Shown: positions 32,815 to 42,091, counted from the stretch's first letter. The stretch: DNA of 64,000 nt from Kribbella sp. VKM Ac-2569 (GCF_004216905.1 NZ_SGXJ01000002.1:1240001-1304000), one strand, 5' to 3'. A program made the numbers and translations. The notes: generated by a model from the letters alone, not told the origin.

Positions 32815-33517
32815 TAGTTGTACGACCTCCGCGTGTCGGGCGGTGGGATGACAGCGCCCTTGTACTCGACGTCGATACCGCCGAGCGGGTAGTCCTTGCG
32901 CTGCGGGTGACCCGGCCAGTCGTCGGGCATCTGGATCCGGGTCAGGGCCGGGTGTCCGTCGAAGATGATGCCGAAGAAGTCCCAGGTCTCCCGCTCGTGC
33001 CAGTCGTTGGCCGGGTAGACCGAGACGACCGACGGGATGTGCGGGTCGGCGTCGGGCGCCGACACCTCCAGCCGGATCCGGCGGTTGTGGGTGATCGACA
33101 GGAAGTGGTAGACGGCGTGCAGCTCGCGGCCGGTCTCTTCCGGGTAGTGCACACCGCTGACACCGGAGCAGAACTCGAACCGCAGCGCCTCGTCGTCGCG
33201 CAGGTGCTGGCACACGTCGACCAGGTTCTCGCGCTTGATGTGCAGGGTCAGCTCACCGCGGTCGACGACGACCTTCTCGATCGCACCGTCGGCGGCCAGG
33301 CCTTCCAGCCGGTCCACCGCACCGTCGAACCAGGAGCCGTACGGCTTCGGCGTACCGCCCGGCAGCGCGACCTGACGACGCAGGCCACCGAAGCCGGAGG
33401 TGTCACCGGTACCGCGGACACCGAACATGCCCTCGCGCTGTTCGATCACCTCGGCCTGCGGCGTCTGCGCGTCACTGGCGGCAGACGTCGCCGGAAGGTT
33501 CTCGGGCTGGGAGTCAC

Positions 33518-33521
<4 letters not shown>
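32814..33521 (-). CDS. nuoC: NADH-quinone oxidoreductase subunit C
   Basis: 235 residues from the GTG at 33521, overlapping the nuoB stop (GTGA). The conserved 30 kDa domain is at about 70-215: [27 protein letters not shown], then [20 protein letters not shown] and the terminal block [11 protein letters not shown]. The first 50 residues are low-complexity and acidic. Peripheral-arm scaffold subunit without cofactor. Confidence 0.95.
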
Positions 33522-34072
<551 letters not shown>

Positions 34073-34073
34073 G

Positions 34074-34433
34074 TCAGTCCCACTCCAGTCCGCCGCGGCG
34101 CCATACGTAGGCGTACGCGACGAAGACGGTGACGATGAAGATGACCATCTCGACGAGCCCGAACAGTGCCATCTGGTCGAAGGCCACCGCCCACGGGTAG
34201 AGGAAGATGATCTCGATGTCGAAAACGATGAACAGCATCGCGGTGATGTAGTACTTCACCGGGAAGCGCCCACCGCCGACCGGCTGCGGAGTGGGCTCGA
34301 TGCCGCACTCGTAGGAGTCCAGCCGGGCCCGGTTGTAGCGCTTCGGGCCGACCAGCGCGCTAACGGTGATGCTGCCTGCGACGAAGAGCGCCGCGAGCAC
34401 ACCGAGAGCGAGAATCGGTGTATAGGGGTGCAT
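34074..34433 (-). CDS. nuoA: NADH-quinone oxidoreductase subunit A, first gene of the nuo operon
   Basis: 119 residues, three membrane helices. [20 protein letters not shown] is the conserved loop with the Cys next to the quinone cavity; [19 protein letters not shown] is helix 2. The start has an extended Shine-Dalgarno (AAGGAGGGAG) ending about 10 nt upstream. The 91 bp before it contain an AT-richer stretch (TTAACTTGTC on the plus strand) where the operon promoter should lie, without clear hexamers. Confidence 0.95.
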   Translation of the reverse strand: MHPYTPILALGVLAALFVAGSITVSALVGPKRYNRARLDSYECGIEPTPQPVGGGRFPVKYYITAMLFIVFDIEIIFLYPWAVAFDQMALFGLVEMVIFIVTVFVAYAYVWRRGGLEWD

Positions 34434-34511
34434 CGCTGCGTGCTCCCTCCTTCAGCCGGTGGTCTGTACTTAACTTGTCTTTGGATATCAGTAGCGCTGT
34501 GGCTCAGCTCA

Positions 34512-34542
34512 CTCGCCCCGCCGGTCAGGCGGCCGGGGCGAG
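34512..34542 (-). terminator. hairpin over the menJ stop codon
   Basis: CTCGCCCC (34512-34519) pairs with GGGGCGAG (34535-34542), with inner CCG/CGG pairing. The menJ stop (34525-34527) lies in the loop region. It probably separates menJ transcription from the nuo operon just downstream on the same strand. Confidence 0.55.
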
Positions 34543-35838
34543 CTTGGTGAGGCCGTTGATGATCTTGTCCATCACGTCCCCGTCACGCGGGTCGGTGAGG
34601 TTGGCAAGCAACTTCAGGGTGAACTTCATCAGGGTGGTGCGCGGCAGACCGTACTTGGTGCAGAGCCGCATCACCTCCGGATTTCCGATCAGCTTCACGA
34701 AGATCCGGCCGAGCGTGTAGTAACCGCCGTACTCCTGCTTCAGCGCCTTCGGGTACGCCGACAGCGCGCGTTCCCGCTGGTTCGGCTGCCGGTGCAGCGC
34801 CTGGGCGGCGACCTCGGCGGCGAACGCCCCGGACTCCATCGCGTACGGGATGCCTTCGCCGTTGAACGGGTTGACCATGCCGCCGGCGTCGCCGAGCAGC
34901 ATCAGGCCGCGGGTGTAGTGCGGCTGCCGGTTGAAGCCCATCGGCAGCGCGGCGCCCCGGATCGGGATGGTCTGGAACTCGTCCCGGAACTGCCACTCCT
35001 CGGGCGTGACCTTGAGCCACTGCTTCAGCAGGTCGGCGTAGTCGACCTTGCCGAACGCCTCCGAGGTGTTCAGGATGCCGAGGCCGACGTTGACCGTGCC
35101 GTCGCCCATCCCGAAGATCCAGCCGTAGCCGGGAAGCAGCACGCGGCCACCGGGCTGCTTCGGGTCGTCGGCCCACAGTTCCAGCCAGGACTCGAGGTAG
35201 TCGTCGTTGGTCCGCGGGCTGGTGAAGTACGTCCGTACGGCGACACCCATCGGGCGGTCGTCGCGCTTGTGCAGGCCCATCGCGATGCTCAACCGCGACG
35301 AGTTCCCGTCGGCCGCCATCACCAGTGGCGCCCGGTACTCGACGTCGCCGCCGGCCCGGCGGCCGTTGTCGTCGACCGGCTTCGCGGTGACCCCGACGAT
35401 GTCGCCGCGGCCATCGAGGATCGGGCCGGTCACGTTGGTCCGCTCCCGCAGCCGCGCCCCGGCCTTCTCGGCCTGCCGGGCGAGCATCTCGTCGAAGTCC
35501 ATCCGGTTCCGGGTCAGCCCGTAGTTCGGGTGGCTGGCCAGATCCGGCCAGTCGAGCTGCAGGACGTGCCCGGCGCCCTGGATGCGGAGTCCGTAGTTCC
35601 GGATCCAGCCGGCCTCTTCGGAGATGTCGATGCCCATGTTGATGAGCTGCTTGGTGCCGCGCGGGGTGAGCCCGTCGCCGCACACCTTCTCCCGCGGGAA
35701 CGCCGTCTTCTCCAGCAGCAGGACGTCCAGTCCGGCGTTCGCCAGGTGGTACGCCGCCGCCGATCCGGCGGGTCCGGCACCGACGACGATCACATCGGCG
35801 GTCTCCGCCTGCTGCCCGCTCGGCACGCTCTGGCTCAT
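34525..35838 (-). CDS. menJ: geranylgeranyl reductase family flavoprotein, menaquinone reductase MenJ-like
   Basis: 437 residues from the ATG at 35838, with GGGAAGAG upstream. FAD-binding GAGPAGSAAAYHLANAG near residue 22, the family motif FPREKVCGDGLTPRG, and the second FAD motif LMLLGDAGGMVNPFNGEGIP. Mycobacterial MenJ saturates one isoprene unit of the menaquinone tail using this fold; the neighbourhood (nuo downstream, menG upstream) favours that role over archaeal-type lipid reduction. Membrane-associated, no membrane helix. A palindrome lies about 36 bp upstream of the start. Confidence 0.83.
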   Translation of the reverse strand: MSQSVPSGQQAETADVIVVGAGPAGSAAAYHLANAGLDVLLLEKTAFPREKVCGDGLTPRGTKQLINMGIDISEEAGWIRNYGLRIQGAGHVLQLDWPDLASHPNYGLTRNRMDFDEMLARQAEKAGARLRERTNVTGPILDGRGDIVGVTAKPVDDNGRRAGGDVEYRAPLVMAADGNSSRLSIAMGLHKRDDRPMGVAVRTYFTSPRTNDDYLESWLELWADDPKQPGGRVLLPGYGWIFGMGDGTVNVGLGILNTSEAFGKVDYADLLKQWLKVTPEEWQFRDEFQTIPIRGAALPMGFNRQPHYTRGLMLLGDAGGMVNPFNGEGIPYAMESGAFAAEVAAQALHRQPNQRERALSAYPKALKQEYGGYYTLGRIFVKLIGNPEVMRLCTKYGLPRTTLMKFTLKLLANLTDPRDGDVMDKIINGLTKLAPAA

Positions 35839-35873
35839 CTCTTCCCGGCCTGGATGTTTAGGGGCGTGTGCGC

Positions 35874-35891
35874 TCGTGAAGTGATTCACGA
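35874..35891. promoter_or_regulatory. 18 bp palindrome upstream of menJ
   Basis: TCGTGAAGTGATTCACGA has perfect 7 nt arms and a 4 nt centre. A TAGACT box reading toward menJ (minus strand, 35913-35908) lies just upstream of it, so a bound protein would block early transcription. The regulator is unknown. Confidence 0.45.
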
Positions 35892-35960
35892 ACCCTCTTC
35901 ACTCGACAGTCTAGGACTGCCTGACGCGGACACGAAACTCGCCCCAACCCCCTTGCGGGC

Positions 35961-35975
35961 AAGCGATTTTCGCTT
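35961..35975. terminator. small hairpin after menG
   Basis: AAGCGA-TTT-TCGCTT, 6 bp stem, with CTTG-CGGG-CAAG beside it at 35952-35963. Weak alone; it lies 17 bp past the menG stop on the minus strand in an AT-richer stretch. Confidence 0.35.
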
Positions 35976-35991
35976 AAGTTCCGTTGCGTTA

Positions 35992-36690
35992 TTAATCGGC
36001 CTTGACGGCCCGGTGGATGGCGACCAGGCCGCCGGTCAGATTGCGCCACTGCACACGGGTCCACCCGGCGCCTTCGATCGCCCGGGCCAGCGGCTCCTGC
36101 GGCAGCCAGGCGCGCGTCGACTCCGCGAGGTACTCGTACGCCTCGGGGTTGGTCGACACCACCTTCGCCACCGCCGGCACCGCCCGCATCATGTACTCCA
36201 GGTACACGACCCGGAACGGCTTCCAGGTCGGGTGCGACTGCTCGAGTACGACGAGACGTCCGCCGGGGCGGGTCACCCGCAGCATCTCCTGCAGCGCGGC
36301 GCCGACGTCGTTCACGTTCCGCAGCGCCCAGGAGATCGTCACCACGTCGAACGTGTCGTCGGCGAACGGCAGCCGCAGGGCGTCGCCCGCGACCAGGTCC
36401 AGCTCGGGGTGCCGGCGCTTGCCGACCCGGAGCATGCCGACCGAGAAGTCGCAGGACACCACCTCGGCGCCGGCCTCGCGCAGGTGAATGCTGGAGGCGC
36501 CGGTCCCGGCCGCGAGGTCGAGGATCTTCATCCCCTTCCGCGGCGCGATCGCGGCCAGCGTCGCGGGCCGCCAGTACAGCTTCTCCAGCCCCATCGTCGC
36601 GACCGCGTTGGTCCGGTCGTACCCCTCGGCCACGTTGTCGAACATGGCCGCCACGGCCTGCGGGTCCTTGCTCAGATCTGCGCGCGTCAC
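35992..36690 (-). CDS. menG: demethylmenaquinone methyltransferase
   Basis: 232 residues, UbiE/MenG class I SAM-dependent methyltransferase. [20 protein letters not shown] is the family N-terminal signature; SAM site [20 protein letters not shown]; later [20 protein letters not shown] and the end block [17 protein letters not shown]. It methylates demethylmenaquinone in the last ring-modifying step. GTG start at 36690, 59 bp from the divergent menF start. A small AAGCGA-TTT-TCGCTT hairpin follows its stop. Confidence 0.95.
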   Translation of the reverse strand: MTRADLSKDPQAVAAMFDNVAEGYDRTNAVATMGLEKLYWRPATLAAIAPRKGMKILDLAAGTGASSIHLREAGAEVVSCDFSVGMLRVGKRRHPELDLVAGDALRLPFADDTFDVVTISWALRNVNDVGAALQEMLRVTRPGGRLVVLEQSHPTWKPFRVVYLEYMMRAVPAVAKVVSTNPEAYEYLAESTRAWLPQEPLARAIEGAGWTRVQWRNLTGGLVAIHRAVKAD

Positions 36691-36735
36691 CTGTCTAGTT
36701 GATCACGCGAGGGGGAGTCGGGCGGACGGGAGGCA

Positions 36736-36741
36736 TACGCT
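36736..36741 (+). promoter_or_regulatory. -10 element of leaderless menF promoter
   Basis: TACGCT (TANNNT) ends 8 nt before the GTG at 36750 and supports that start over the upstream ATG at 36699, which precedes the box. Confidence 0.5.
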
Positions 36742-36749
36742 TGCATCTC

Positions 36750-38030
36750 GTGAGTGCATCTCCAGGTAGCCGTGCGGCCCTCGCGACCCGAGGCCCCGCA
36801 CCGCAGTTGGTGGTTCGCAGTCAGTCGGTGGACGGGGTCTCGGCGCAACTGCTGGACCATCTGCCGGACGAGGGCGGACTCGCGTGGGTACGGCGGGGCG
36901 ACGGCCACGTCGGCTGGGGCGTCGCCGCCCGGCTGGACGTTGCCGGTAGCAACCGCTTCGAGGAGGCCATGACCTGGTGGCAGGAGCTGACGTCGGCCGC
37001 GGTGGTCCGCGACGAGGTCGGCGTACCGGGCTCCGGGCTGGTCTGCTTCGGCTCCTTCGGCTTCACCGATCAGGACCCGGGTGAGCTGGTGGTCCCCGAC
37101 GTGATCGTCGGCCGCCGCGGCGACACGACCTGGGTGACCACGATCTCGCCGGCCAGCTCGCTGGGCGCACCGCCCGAGCTGGTCGTGCACGAGCCGTCGC
37201 CGGTTTACGACGTGGCGTTCGCGGACGGCGCCCGGACCGGGACGGACTGGTCGACCATCGTCGCCGACGCGGTCCGCCGGATCACCGCCGGCGAGCTTGA
37301 GAAGGTGGTGCTGGCCCGCGACCTGATCGCGATCGCCGAGCAGCCGATCGATCTGCGCTGGCCGCTGCACCGGCTCGCGACGGCGTACCCGAACTGCTGG
37401 ACGTTCTCCGTCGACGGCCTGATCGGCGCCACCCCGGAGCTGCTGGTACGCCGGGAGAAGGGCCTGATCACGTCCCGCGTGCTGGCCGGGACCATCCGCC
37501 GTACCGGCGACGACGAGCACGACCTGGCGCTGGCCGCGTCGCTGGCCCGGTCGTCGAAGGACCTCGAGGAGCACGAGTTCGCGGTCCGCTCGGTCGCCGA
37601 GGCGCTGGAGCCGCACTGTACGTCGATGAACGTGCCGGAAACCCCGTTCGTGCTGCACCTGCCGAACGTGATGCACCTTGCGACCGATGTCGCCGGCGTC
37701 GCGAACAACGGCGCGTCCGCGCTGGGCCTCGCCGCCGCCCTGCACCCGTCCGCGGCCGTCTGCGGTACGCCGACGCCGGTCGCGCGGGACCTGATCGGTG
37801 AGATCGAGGGCATGCAGCGCGGCCGGTTCAGCGGACCGGTCGGGTGGATGGACGCGGCCGGCGACGGCGAATGGTGCATCGCACTGCGCTGCGGCCAGGC
37901 CGACCCGGAGGAGCCGCGCCGGATGCGCCTGTTCGCCGGCGCCGGCATCGTCGCGGGTTCCGACCCGGACGCCGAACTGGCCGAAACGAACGCCAAGCTG
38001 GTGCCGATGAGAGACGCGTTGGGAGACTGA
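36750..38030 (+). CDS. menF: isochorismate synthase
   Basis: 426 residues, chorismate-binding enzyme family. The C-terminal half carries the active-site blocks: LEKVVLARDLIAIAEQPI, FSVDGLIGATPELLVRREKG, VLAGTIRRTGDDEHDLALAA, then ALHPSAAVCGTPTPVARDLI, GRFSGPVGWMDAAGDGEWCI and a Mg-binding Glu in the last helices. It converts chorismate to isochorismate, the first committed menaquinone step. The divergent neighbour is menG; menD, C and E lie 7 kb away. Siderophore-type isochorismate synthases are related, but no siderophore genes are nearby. Confidence 0.9.
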   Translation: MSASPGSRAALATRGPAPQLVVRSQSVDGVSAQLLDHLPDEGGLAWVRRGDGHVGWGVAARLDVAGSNRFEEAMTWWQELTSAAVVRDEVGVPGSGLVCFGSFGFTDQDPGELVVPDVIVGRRGDTTWVTTISPASSLGAPPELVVHEPSPVYDVAFADGARTGTDWSTIVADAVRRITAGELEKVVLARDLIAIAEQPIDLRWPLHRLATAYPNCWTFSVDGLIGATPELLVRREKGLITSRVLAGTIRRTGDDEHDLALAASLARSSKDLEEHEFAVRSVAEALEPHCTSMNVPETPFVLHLPNVMHLATDVAGVANNGASALGLAAALHPSAAVCGTPTPVARDLIGEIEGMQRGRFSGPVGWMDAAGDGEWCIALRCGQADPEEPRRMRLFAGAGIVAGSDPDAELAETNAKLVPMRDALGD

Positions 38031-38032
38031 CT

Positions 38033-38647
38033 GTGAAGCTGACGAAGTTCGCACACGCCTGTGTCCGTCTGGAGAAGGACGGGAAGGTGCTGCTGATCGA
38101 CCCGGGCACGTTCTCCGAGGACGCGGCCTTCGAGAAGGCGGACGCGGTGCTGATCACACACGAGCACCCCGACCACGTCGACGTCGAGCGGCTGCGCGGG
38201 TTGCAGGTGCCGGTCTTCACCACCGCCGGTGTCGCGGCCGCGCTGAACGACGAGCGGGTCACGGTCGTGGCGGACGGTCAGTCGTTCGACGCGGCCGGTT
38301 TCGCGGTCCGTGCCTACGGCAAGGATCACGCGGTGATCCTGCCCGAGCTCGGCGTACCGTGCGAGAACATCGGCTACCTGGTCGACGACGCGGTCTACCA
38401 CCCGGGCGACTCGTTCACCCAGCCGGACCGCGAGGTGCACACCAACCTGGTCCCGATCTCCGGCCCGTGGTTCTCGCTGGCGCCGGCGGTCGAGTACGCC
38501 CGCTCGATCAAGGCGGAGCAGACCGTCGGCATCCACAACGCCCTGCTCAGCGACGTCGGCCTCGGCATGATGCAACGCTGGATCGGCGAGGCCGGCGGCC
38601 GCCCGTACCACGGCCTGGCCCCCGGTCAGTCCCTCGAGATCAACTGA
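38033..38647 (+). CDS. MBL-fold metal-dependent hydrolase
   Basis: 204 residues from the GTG at 38033, 7 nt after GGGAG and 2 bp after the menF stop. Metallo-beta-lactamase fold of the UPF0173 kind: LTHEHPDHVD-type motif read as ITHEHPDHVDVE (H-X-H-X-D-H), YHPGDSF as the next metal Asp, and VGIHNALLSD as the third-strand His. Substrate is unknown. Close spacing suggests co-transcription with menF. Its stop overlaps the convergent GNAT gene by 8 nt. Confidence 0.85.
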   Translation: MKLTKFAHACVRLEKDGKVLLIDPGTFSEDAAFEKADAVLITHEHPDHVDVERLRGLQVPVFTTAGVAAALNDERVTVVADGQSFDAAGFAVRAYGKDHAVILPELGVPCENIGYLVDDAVYHPGDSFTQPDREVHTNLVPISGPWFSLAPAVEYARSIKAEQTVGIHNALLSDVGLGMMQRWIGEAGGRPYHGLAPGQSLEIN

Positions 38648-39461
38648 ACTCGGCCTCGACGAAGTCGGCGACCGGGCGGTAGCCCGCCTGGTAGTAGATC
38701 TTGTTGGAGGTCGGGTTCGCCAGGTCGGTGAACAGGCAGGCCTGGTTGCCATCGGCAAGGATCATCGCCGTCACGTGACTGGTCAACGCACCGGCGTACC
38801 CGTGCCGGCGCCGCTCCGGAGGCGTGTAGACCGGACCGACCCGGCTGACGCCGAAGACCGGCTGATGGAAGCCGACCATGCTGACCGGCTCGCCGTCGAC
38901 CTCCCAGATCAGCATGCTCTCGTGCTCCAGGTGCCGCTCGGCCCACTCGCGGTGGCCGACGGTCAGCTCTTCGGCAAACCCGTCCTTGCCCCAGGCCGCG
39001 ACCAGGTCGACCTCATCCGCGGCCATCAAGCGCGCCGCGCCTGCATCGGCCTCGAGCGGCGTGAGCTCGATCAGCTTGTGCAACCGCGTGCCACGCACCA
39101 CCGTCGCCTGCCCACCGCGGTGCGCACACCACCGTTCGCCGAACCTCGTCACGACAGGTCGATCCCCCGCGACGCCGGGGACGTCCGGCAGTACGTCGGC
39201 CAACGCGTCGGCGACCGGCTCCGCGAGATCTTCGCGCAGCGCGCCGAGGTACACGTAACGCCCCGGCGTGCGCATCGCGACGCCCACCACATCCGGGTCG
39301 TGCACGGAGACGTAGTACGACGGCTCGGTTTCACTCATCCGGCCGGTCGCGCGCTCGTGGACGACGGTCATGACGAGGTTGTTCAGCACCGGATCCTGTT
39401 GCAGGAAAGGAAACACGGTCTGCTCGAAAGCCTGTGGATCGCTCGTCACGCGGACATCCAT
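38640..39461 (-). CDS. GNAT family N-acetyltransferase
   Basis: 273 residues. The C-terminal half is the GNAT fold: acetyl-CoA loop PPERRRHGYAGALTSHVTAM near 215-235, preceded by the strand VGPVYTP and followed by ACLFTDLANPTSNKIYYQAG (Asn plus Tyr of the final strand). The N-terminal half (TVFPFLQQDPVLNNLVMTVV) looks like a degenerate second GNAT domain. Substrate unknown; cytosolic. Convergent with the MBL hydrolase gene. Confidence 0.85.
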   Translation of the reverse strand: MDVRVTSDPQAFEQTVFPFLQQDPVLNNLVMTVVHERATGRMSETEPSYYVSVHDPDVVGVAMRTPGRYVYLGALREDLAEPVADALADVLPDVPGVAGDRPVVTRFGERWCAHRGGQATVVRGTRLHKLIELTPLEADAGAARLMAADEVDLVAAWGKDGFAEELTVGHREWAERHLEHESMLIWEVDGEPVSMVGFHQPVFGVSRVGPVYTPPERRRHGYAGALTSHVTAMILADGNQACLFTDLANPTSNKIYYQAGYRPVADFVEAEFS

Positions 39462-39505
39462 GTCCGGGAGCGTACGCCTGCAGCCCCGGACAGGTCGTCC
39501 GGATT

Positions 39506-39511
39506 TACACT
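39506..39511 (+). promoter_or_regulatory. -10 element of leaderless promoter for the PadR regulator
   Basis: TACACT (TANNNT) ends 6 nt before the ATG at 39518. No Shine-Dalgarno and no clear -35. Confidence 0.5.
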
Positions 39512-39517
39512 GCGAGC

Positions 39518-40147
39518 ATGTCCACCACGCGGTTGTTGCTGCTCGGCGTCGTGCGGATCTTCCAGCCGGCGTACGGGTACCAGCTGCGGCGTGAGTTGCT
39601 GACGTGGAACGTGGAGGCGTGGGCGAACGTCAACCCCGGCTCGATCTACACGGGGCTGCGTACGCTGGCCAAGCACGGGTACCTCCAGGAATTCGAGCAG
39701 GACGGCGCACATCGCCCCGGGCGTACGTCGTACAAACTGACCGCAGACGGTGAGACGGAGTACTTCTCGCTGCTGCGCGGCATGCTGTGGACCGTCGACG
39801 GATTCCACCCCGACAAGATGCAGGCCACGATCAGCTTCATGTGGTCGCTGCGCCGCGACGAGGTGATCGCCGCCCTCGAGGCGCGGATCAGCCAGCTGGA
39901 GTCCTGGCTGAAGGCCGAGCCGTACTCCGAACGCCACATCCTCGAGGACCCGGCCACCCCGAACCACGTGGTCGAGATGTTCCGGATCACCTCCGCCCGC
40001 GACGGCGGAGAGCTCCGGTGGACCCGCGAGTTCCTCGACCGCATCCGCGAAGGCGCCTACGCCTTCGCCGGCGAAACCGCCGACTGGGAGCCCTACCCCG
40101 GCATGGTCACCCACTGGGGCGAAATCCCCGACGCCCCCACCTCCTGA
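39518..40147 (+). CDS. PadR family transcriptional regulator
   Basis: 209 residues from the ATG at 39518. N-terminal winged helix: RIFQPAYGYQLRRELLTWNV, NPGSIYTGLRTLAKHGYLQE and the wing GRTSYKLTADGETEY. The C-terminal helices (about 100-209) form the dimer and ligand part (SLRRDEVIAALEARISQLES). PadR repressors often control drug or phenolic-stress efflux genes. An ABC exporter pair follows on the same strand with twin operator-like repeats at its promoter, a natural but untested target. Confidence 0.87.
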   Translation: MSTTRLLLLGVVRIFQPAYGYQLRRELLTWNVEAWANVNPGSIYTGLRTLAKHGYLQEFEQDGAHRPGRTSYKLTADGETEYFSLLRGMLWTVDGFHPDKMQATISFMWSLRRDEVIAALEARISQLESWLKAEPYSERHILEDPATPNHVVEMFRITSARDGGELRWTREFLDRIREGAYAFAGETADWEPYPGMVTHWGEIPDAPTS

Positions 40148-40175
40148 CTCCACCCCCGCTCCCCCGGCTTCCGCG

Positions 40176-40242
40176 CCCAACTTTGAGAAGCCACCGATCA
40201 TTTTCGCGGTCTCGTGATGGTCGGTGGCTTCTCAAAGTTGGG
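40176..40242. repeat. 22 bp perfect inverted repeat with 23 nt loop
   Basis: Arms at 40176-40197 and 40221-40242 are perfect complements (starting CCCAACTTTGAGAAG); ATCA and TGAT extend the stem inside with a bulge. The loop contains TTCGCGG, also found in the loop of the element at 8923-8982. No T-run; too long for a usual terminator. Confidence 0.85.
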
Positions 40243-40264
40243 GTTGGAGGGGTGGTAATCAAGA

Positions 40265-40293
40265 TTGACTAGTCAAAGTTGATTAGTCAGACT
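40265..40293 (+). promoter_or_regulatory. promoter with twin operator repeats for the ABC exporter
   Basis: TTGACTAGTCAA (40265-40276) is a perfect palindrome, and TTGATTAGTCAG (40279-40290) a near copy 14 bp on. TTGACT serves as -35, CAGACT at 40288-40293 as -10 after 17 bp, and the ATG follows 7 nt later, so the transcript is leaderless and the operator covers the whole promoter. Confidence 0.62.
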
Positions 40294-40300
40294 GGCCCGC

Positions 40301-41290
40301 ATGATGATCGAAGCTCGCGGGCTGGTGCGGACGTTCAAGACGAAGCGAGGCCCTGTACAGGCGGTGCAGGGGGTTGACCTTGATGTGGCCGATGGGGAGA
40401 TCGTCGGCTTTCTGGGGCCGAACGGGGCCGGTAAGACCACGACGATGCGGATGCTGGCGACGCTCATCCAGCCGACGGCGGGGATCGCGACGGTCGCCGG
40501 ATGCGATCTCGCGAAGGACCCGGTGGGTGTCCGCCGCGGCATCGGGTATGTCCCGCAGAGCGGGTCCACCCTGCCCGAGGCCATCGCCGGCGACGAGGTC
40601 GTCGATCACGCCCGGCTGTACGGCGTACCGAAGGCGAAGGCGACCGCGGAAGGGCAGCGCCTGTTCGAGGAGCTCGACCTCCCCGGCCTCTGGCGCCGCC
40701 AGTGCAAGACGCTCTCCGGCGGGCAGCGCCGACGTCTCGACATCGTGATGGGCCTGATCCACGACCCGAAGCTGATCTTCCTGGACGAGCCGACCACGGG
40801 CCTCGACCCCCAGGCGCGCGCCAACCTCTGGGAGCACATCCGCGGTCTCCGCGACCGCGGCGCGACGATCTTCCTGACCACGCACTACCTGGACGAGGCG
40901 GACGCCCTCTGCGACCGGATCCTCGTCATCGACCACGGCAAGATCGTCGCCGCCGGTACGCCGGAGAACCTGAAGCAGCAGGTCTCCGGGGACGCCGTCC
41001 GGCTGAGTATCGCGGACACCTCGCAGGCACCGGCGGTGATGAAGATCGTCCGCGAGCTCGAGGGTGCGGTCGAGGTCGAGACCGAGGACGCCGTGGTCGG
41101 TTTCCGGATCCCCCGCGGCGGCTCGGTGCTACCCGGGCTGCTCCGTTCGATCGATGCCCAGGGCATCGAGTTGCACGGGGTCGAGGTCCATCGGCCGACG
41201 CTCGACGACGTGTTCCTGACCATGACCGGCCGCTCCCTCCGCGACGAGGACGCCACCGGGACCGAGGAGAAGAAGGAGAGCGCGGCGTGA
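40301..41290 (+). CDS. DrrA-type ABC exporter ATP-binding protein
   Basis: 329 residues. Walker A GPNGAGKTTTMRML near residue 40, signature LSGGQRRRLDIVMGL, Walker B LIFLDEPTTGLDPQ and switch His in FLTTHYLDEADAL. The C-terminal extension (about 230-315) with a GVEVHRPTLDDVFLTMTGR block is typical of daunorubicin-resistance DrrA proteins, which export drugs or lipids. ATG ATG start; the first is placed 7 nt after the -10. Coupled to its permease by a GTGA overlap. Confidence 0.92.
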   Translation: MMIEARGLVRTFKTKRGPVQAVQGVDLDVADGEIVGFLGPNGAGKTTTMRMLATLIQPTAGIATVAGCDLAKDPVGVRRGIGYVPQSGSTLPEAIAGDEVVDHARLYGVPKAKATAEGQRLFEELDLPGLWRRQCKTLSGGQRRRLDIVMGLIHDPKLIFLDEPTTGLDPQARANLWEHIRGLRDRGATIFLTTHYLDEADALCDRILVIDHGKIVAAGTPENLKQQVSGDAVRLSIADTSQAPAVMKIVRELEGAVEVETEDAVVGFRIPRGGSVLPGLLRSIDAQGIELHGVEVHRPTLDDVFLTMTGRSLRDEDATGTEEKKESAA

Positions 41291-42051
41291 CCGTCCTGCG
41301 TGAAACCTGGATCGTTTTCCATCGCCAGATGCGGCTGTCGCTGCGCAACCCGATGTGGTCGATCCTGATGCTCAGCCAGCCGCTGATGTACCTGTTCCTG
41401 TTCGGCCCGCTGCTGAAGCCGATCACCGCCCAGATCAGCGAGGGCGCCACCACGAACGCGTACCAGGTCTTCATTCCCGGCCTGATCGTGCAGCTCGGCA
41501 TGTTCGGCGCGATGTTCGTCGGCTTCGGCCTGATCGCGGAGTACCGGGCCGGCGTGATCGAGGCCGACCGCGTCACCCCGGCCTCCCGCATCGCGCTGAT
41601 GGCAGGGCGAGTACTGCGGGATGTCGTCGTACTCGTGGTCCAGTCGGTCCTCCTGCTGCTCGCAGCACTGCCTCTGGGTCTGCGTGCCCCGTGGGCCGGC
41701 GTACTGCTCTCGCTGGTGATCGTCGCGCTGCTCGGCGCCACGTTCGCCTCGCTGTCGTACTCCGTCGCGCTCATCACCAAGAGCGAGGACGCACTGGCAC
41801 CACTGCTGAACGGCATCGCCATGCCGCTCCTGCTGCTGTCCGGCATCCTCCTGCCGATGCAGATCGGTCCGACGTGGCTGCAGCGGCTGTCCGACATCAG
41901 CCCGCTGAAGCACGTGGTCAACGGCGTACGCGCTCTGTTCCGCGGCGACATCAGCAGCTCGTCGTCGCTCTGGGGCCTGTTCTGGGTAGTCCTGCTGACC
42001 GTCATCGGACTGGCTGTCGGCGCAAGAACGTTCCGCAAGGAATCCGCTTGA
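41287..42051 (+). CDS. DrrB-type ABC-2 exporter permease
   Basis: 254 residues from the GTG at 41287 overlapping the ATPase stop. ABC-2 membrane domain with six helices, preceded by the amphipathic start RETWIVFHRQMRLSLRNPMW typical of DrrB. Later helices include MPLLLLSGILLPMQIGPTWL and a last helix before GARTFRKE. It forms the transmembrane path for the paired DrrA-like ATPase; the exported compound is unknown. Confidence 0.9.
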   Translation: MTVLRETWIVFHRQMRLSLRNPMWSILMLSQPLMYLFLFGPLLKPITAQISEGATTNAYQVFIPGLIVQLGMFGAMFVGFGLIAEYRAGVIEADRVTPASRIALMAGRVLRDVVVLVVQSVLLLLAALPLGLRAPWAGVLLSLVIVALLGATFASLSYSVALITKSEDALAPLLNGIAMPLLLLSGILLPMQIGPTWLQRLSDISPLKHVVNGVRALFRGDISSSSSLWGLFWVVLLTVIGLAVGARTFRKESA

Positions 42052-42079
42052 TGTTCATCGACCTGTCGCATGGCCGGGC

Positions 42080-42085
42080 TACGGT
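42080..42085 (+). promoter_or_regulatory. -10 element of leaderless promoter for the MptB-like gene
   Basis: TACGGT (TANNNT) ends 6 nt before the ATG at 42092, with no Shine-Dalgarno between. Confidence 0.48.
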
Positions 42086-42091
42086 CCGGCC

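Noticed and set aside
40148..40300. Terminator of the PadR gene
   Set aside because: The 22 bp arms with 23 nt loop and no T-run are unlike the real terminators of this window (8364 and 56220), so it is listed as a repeat.
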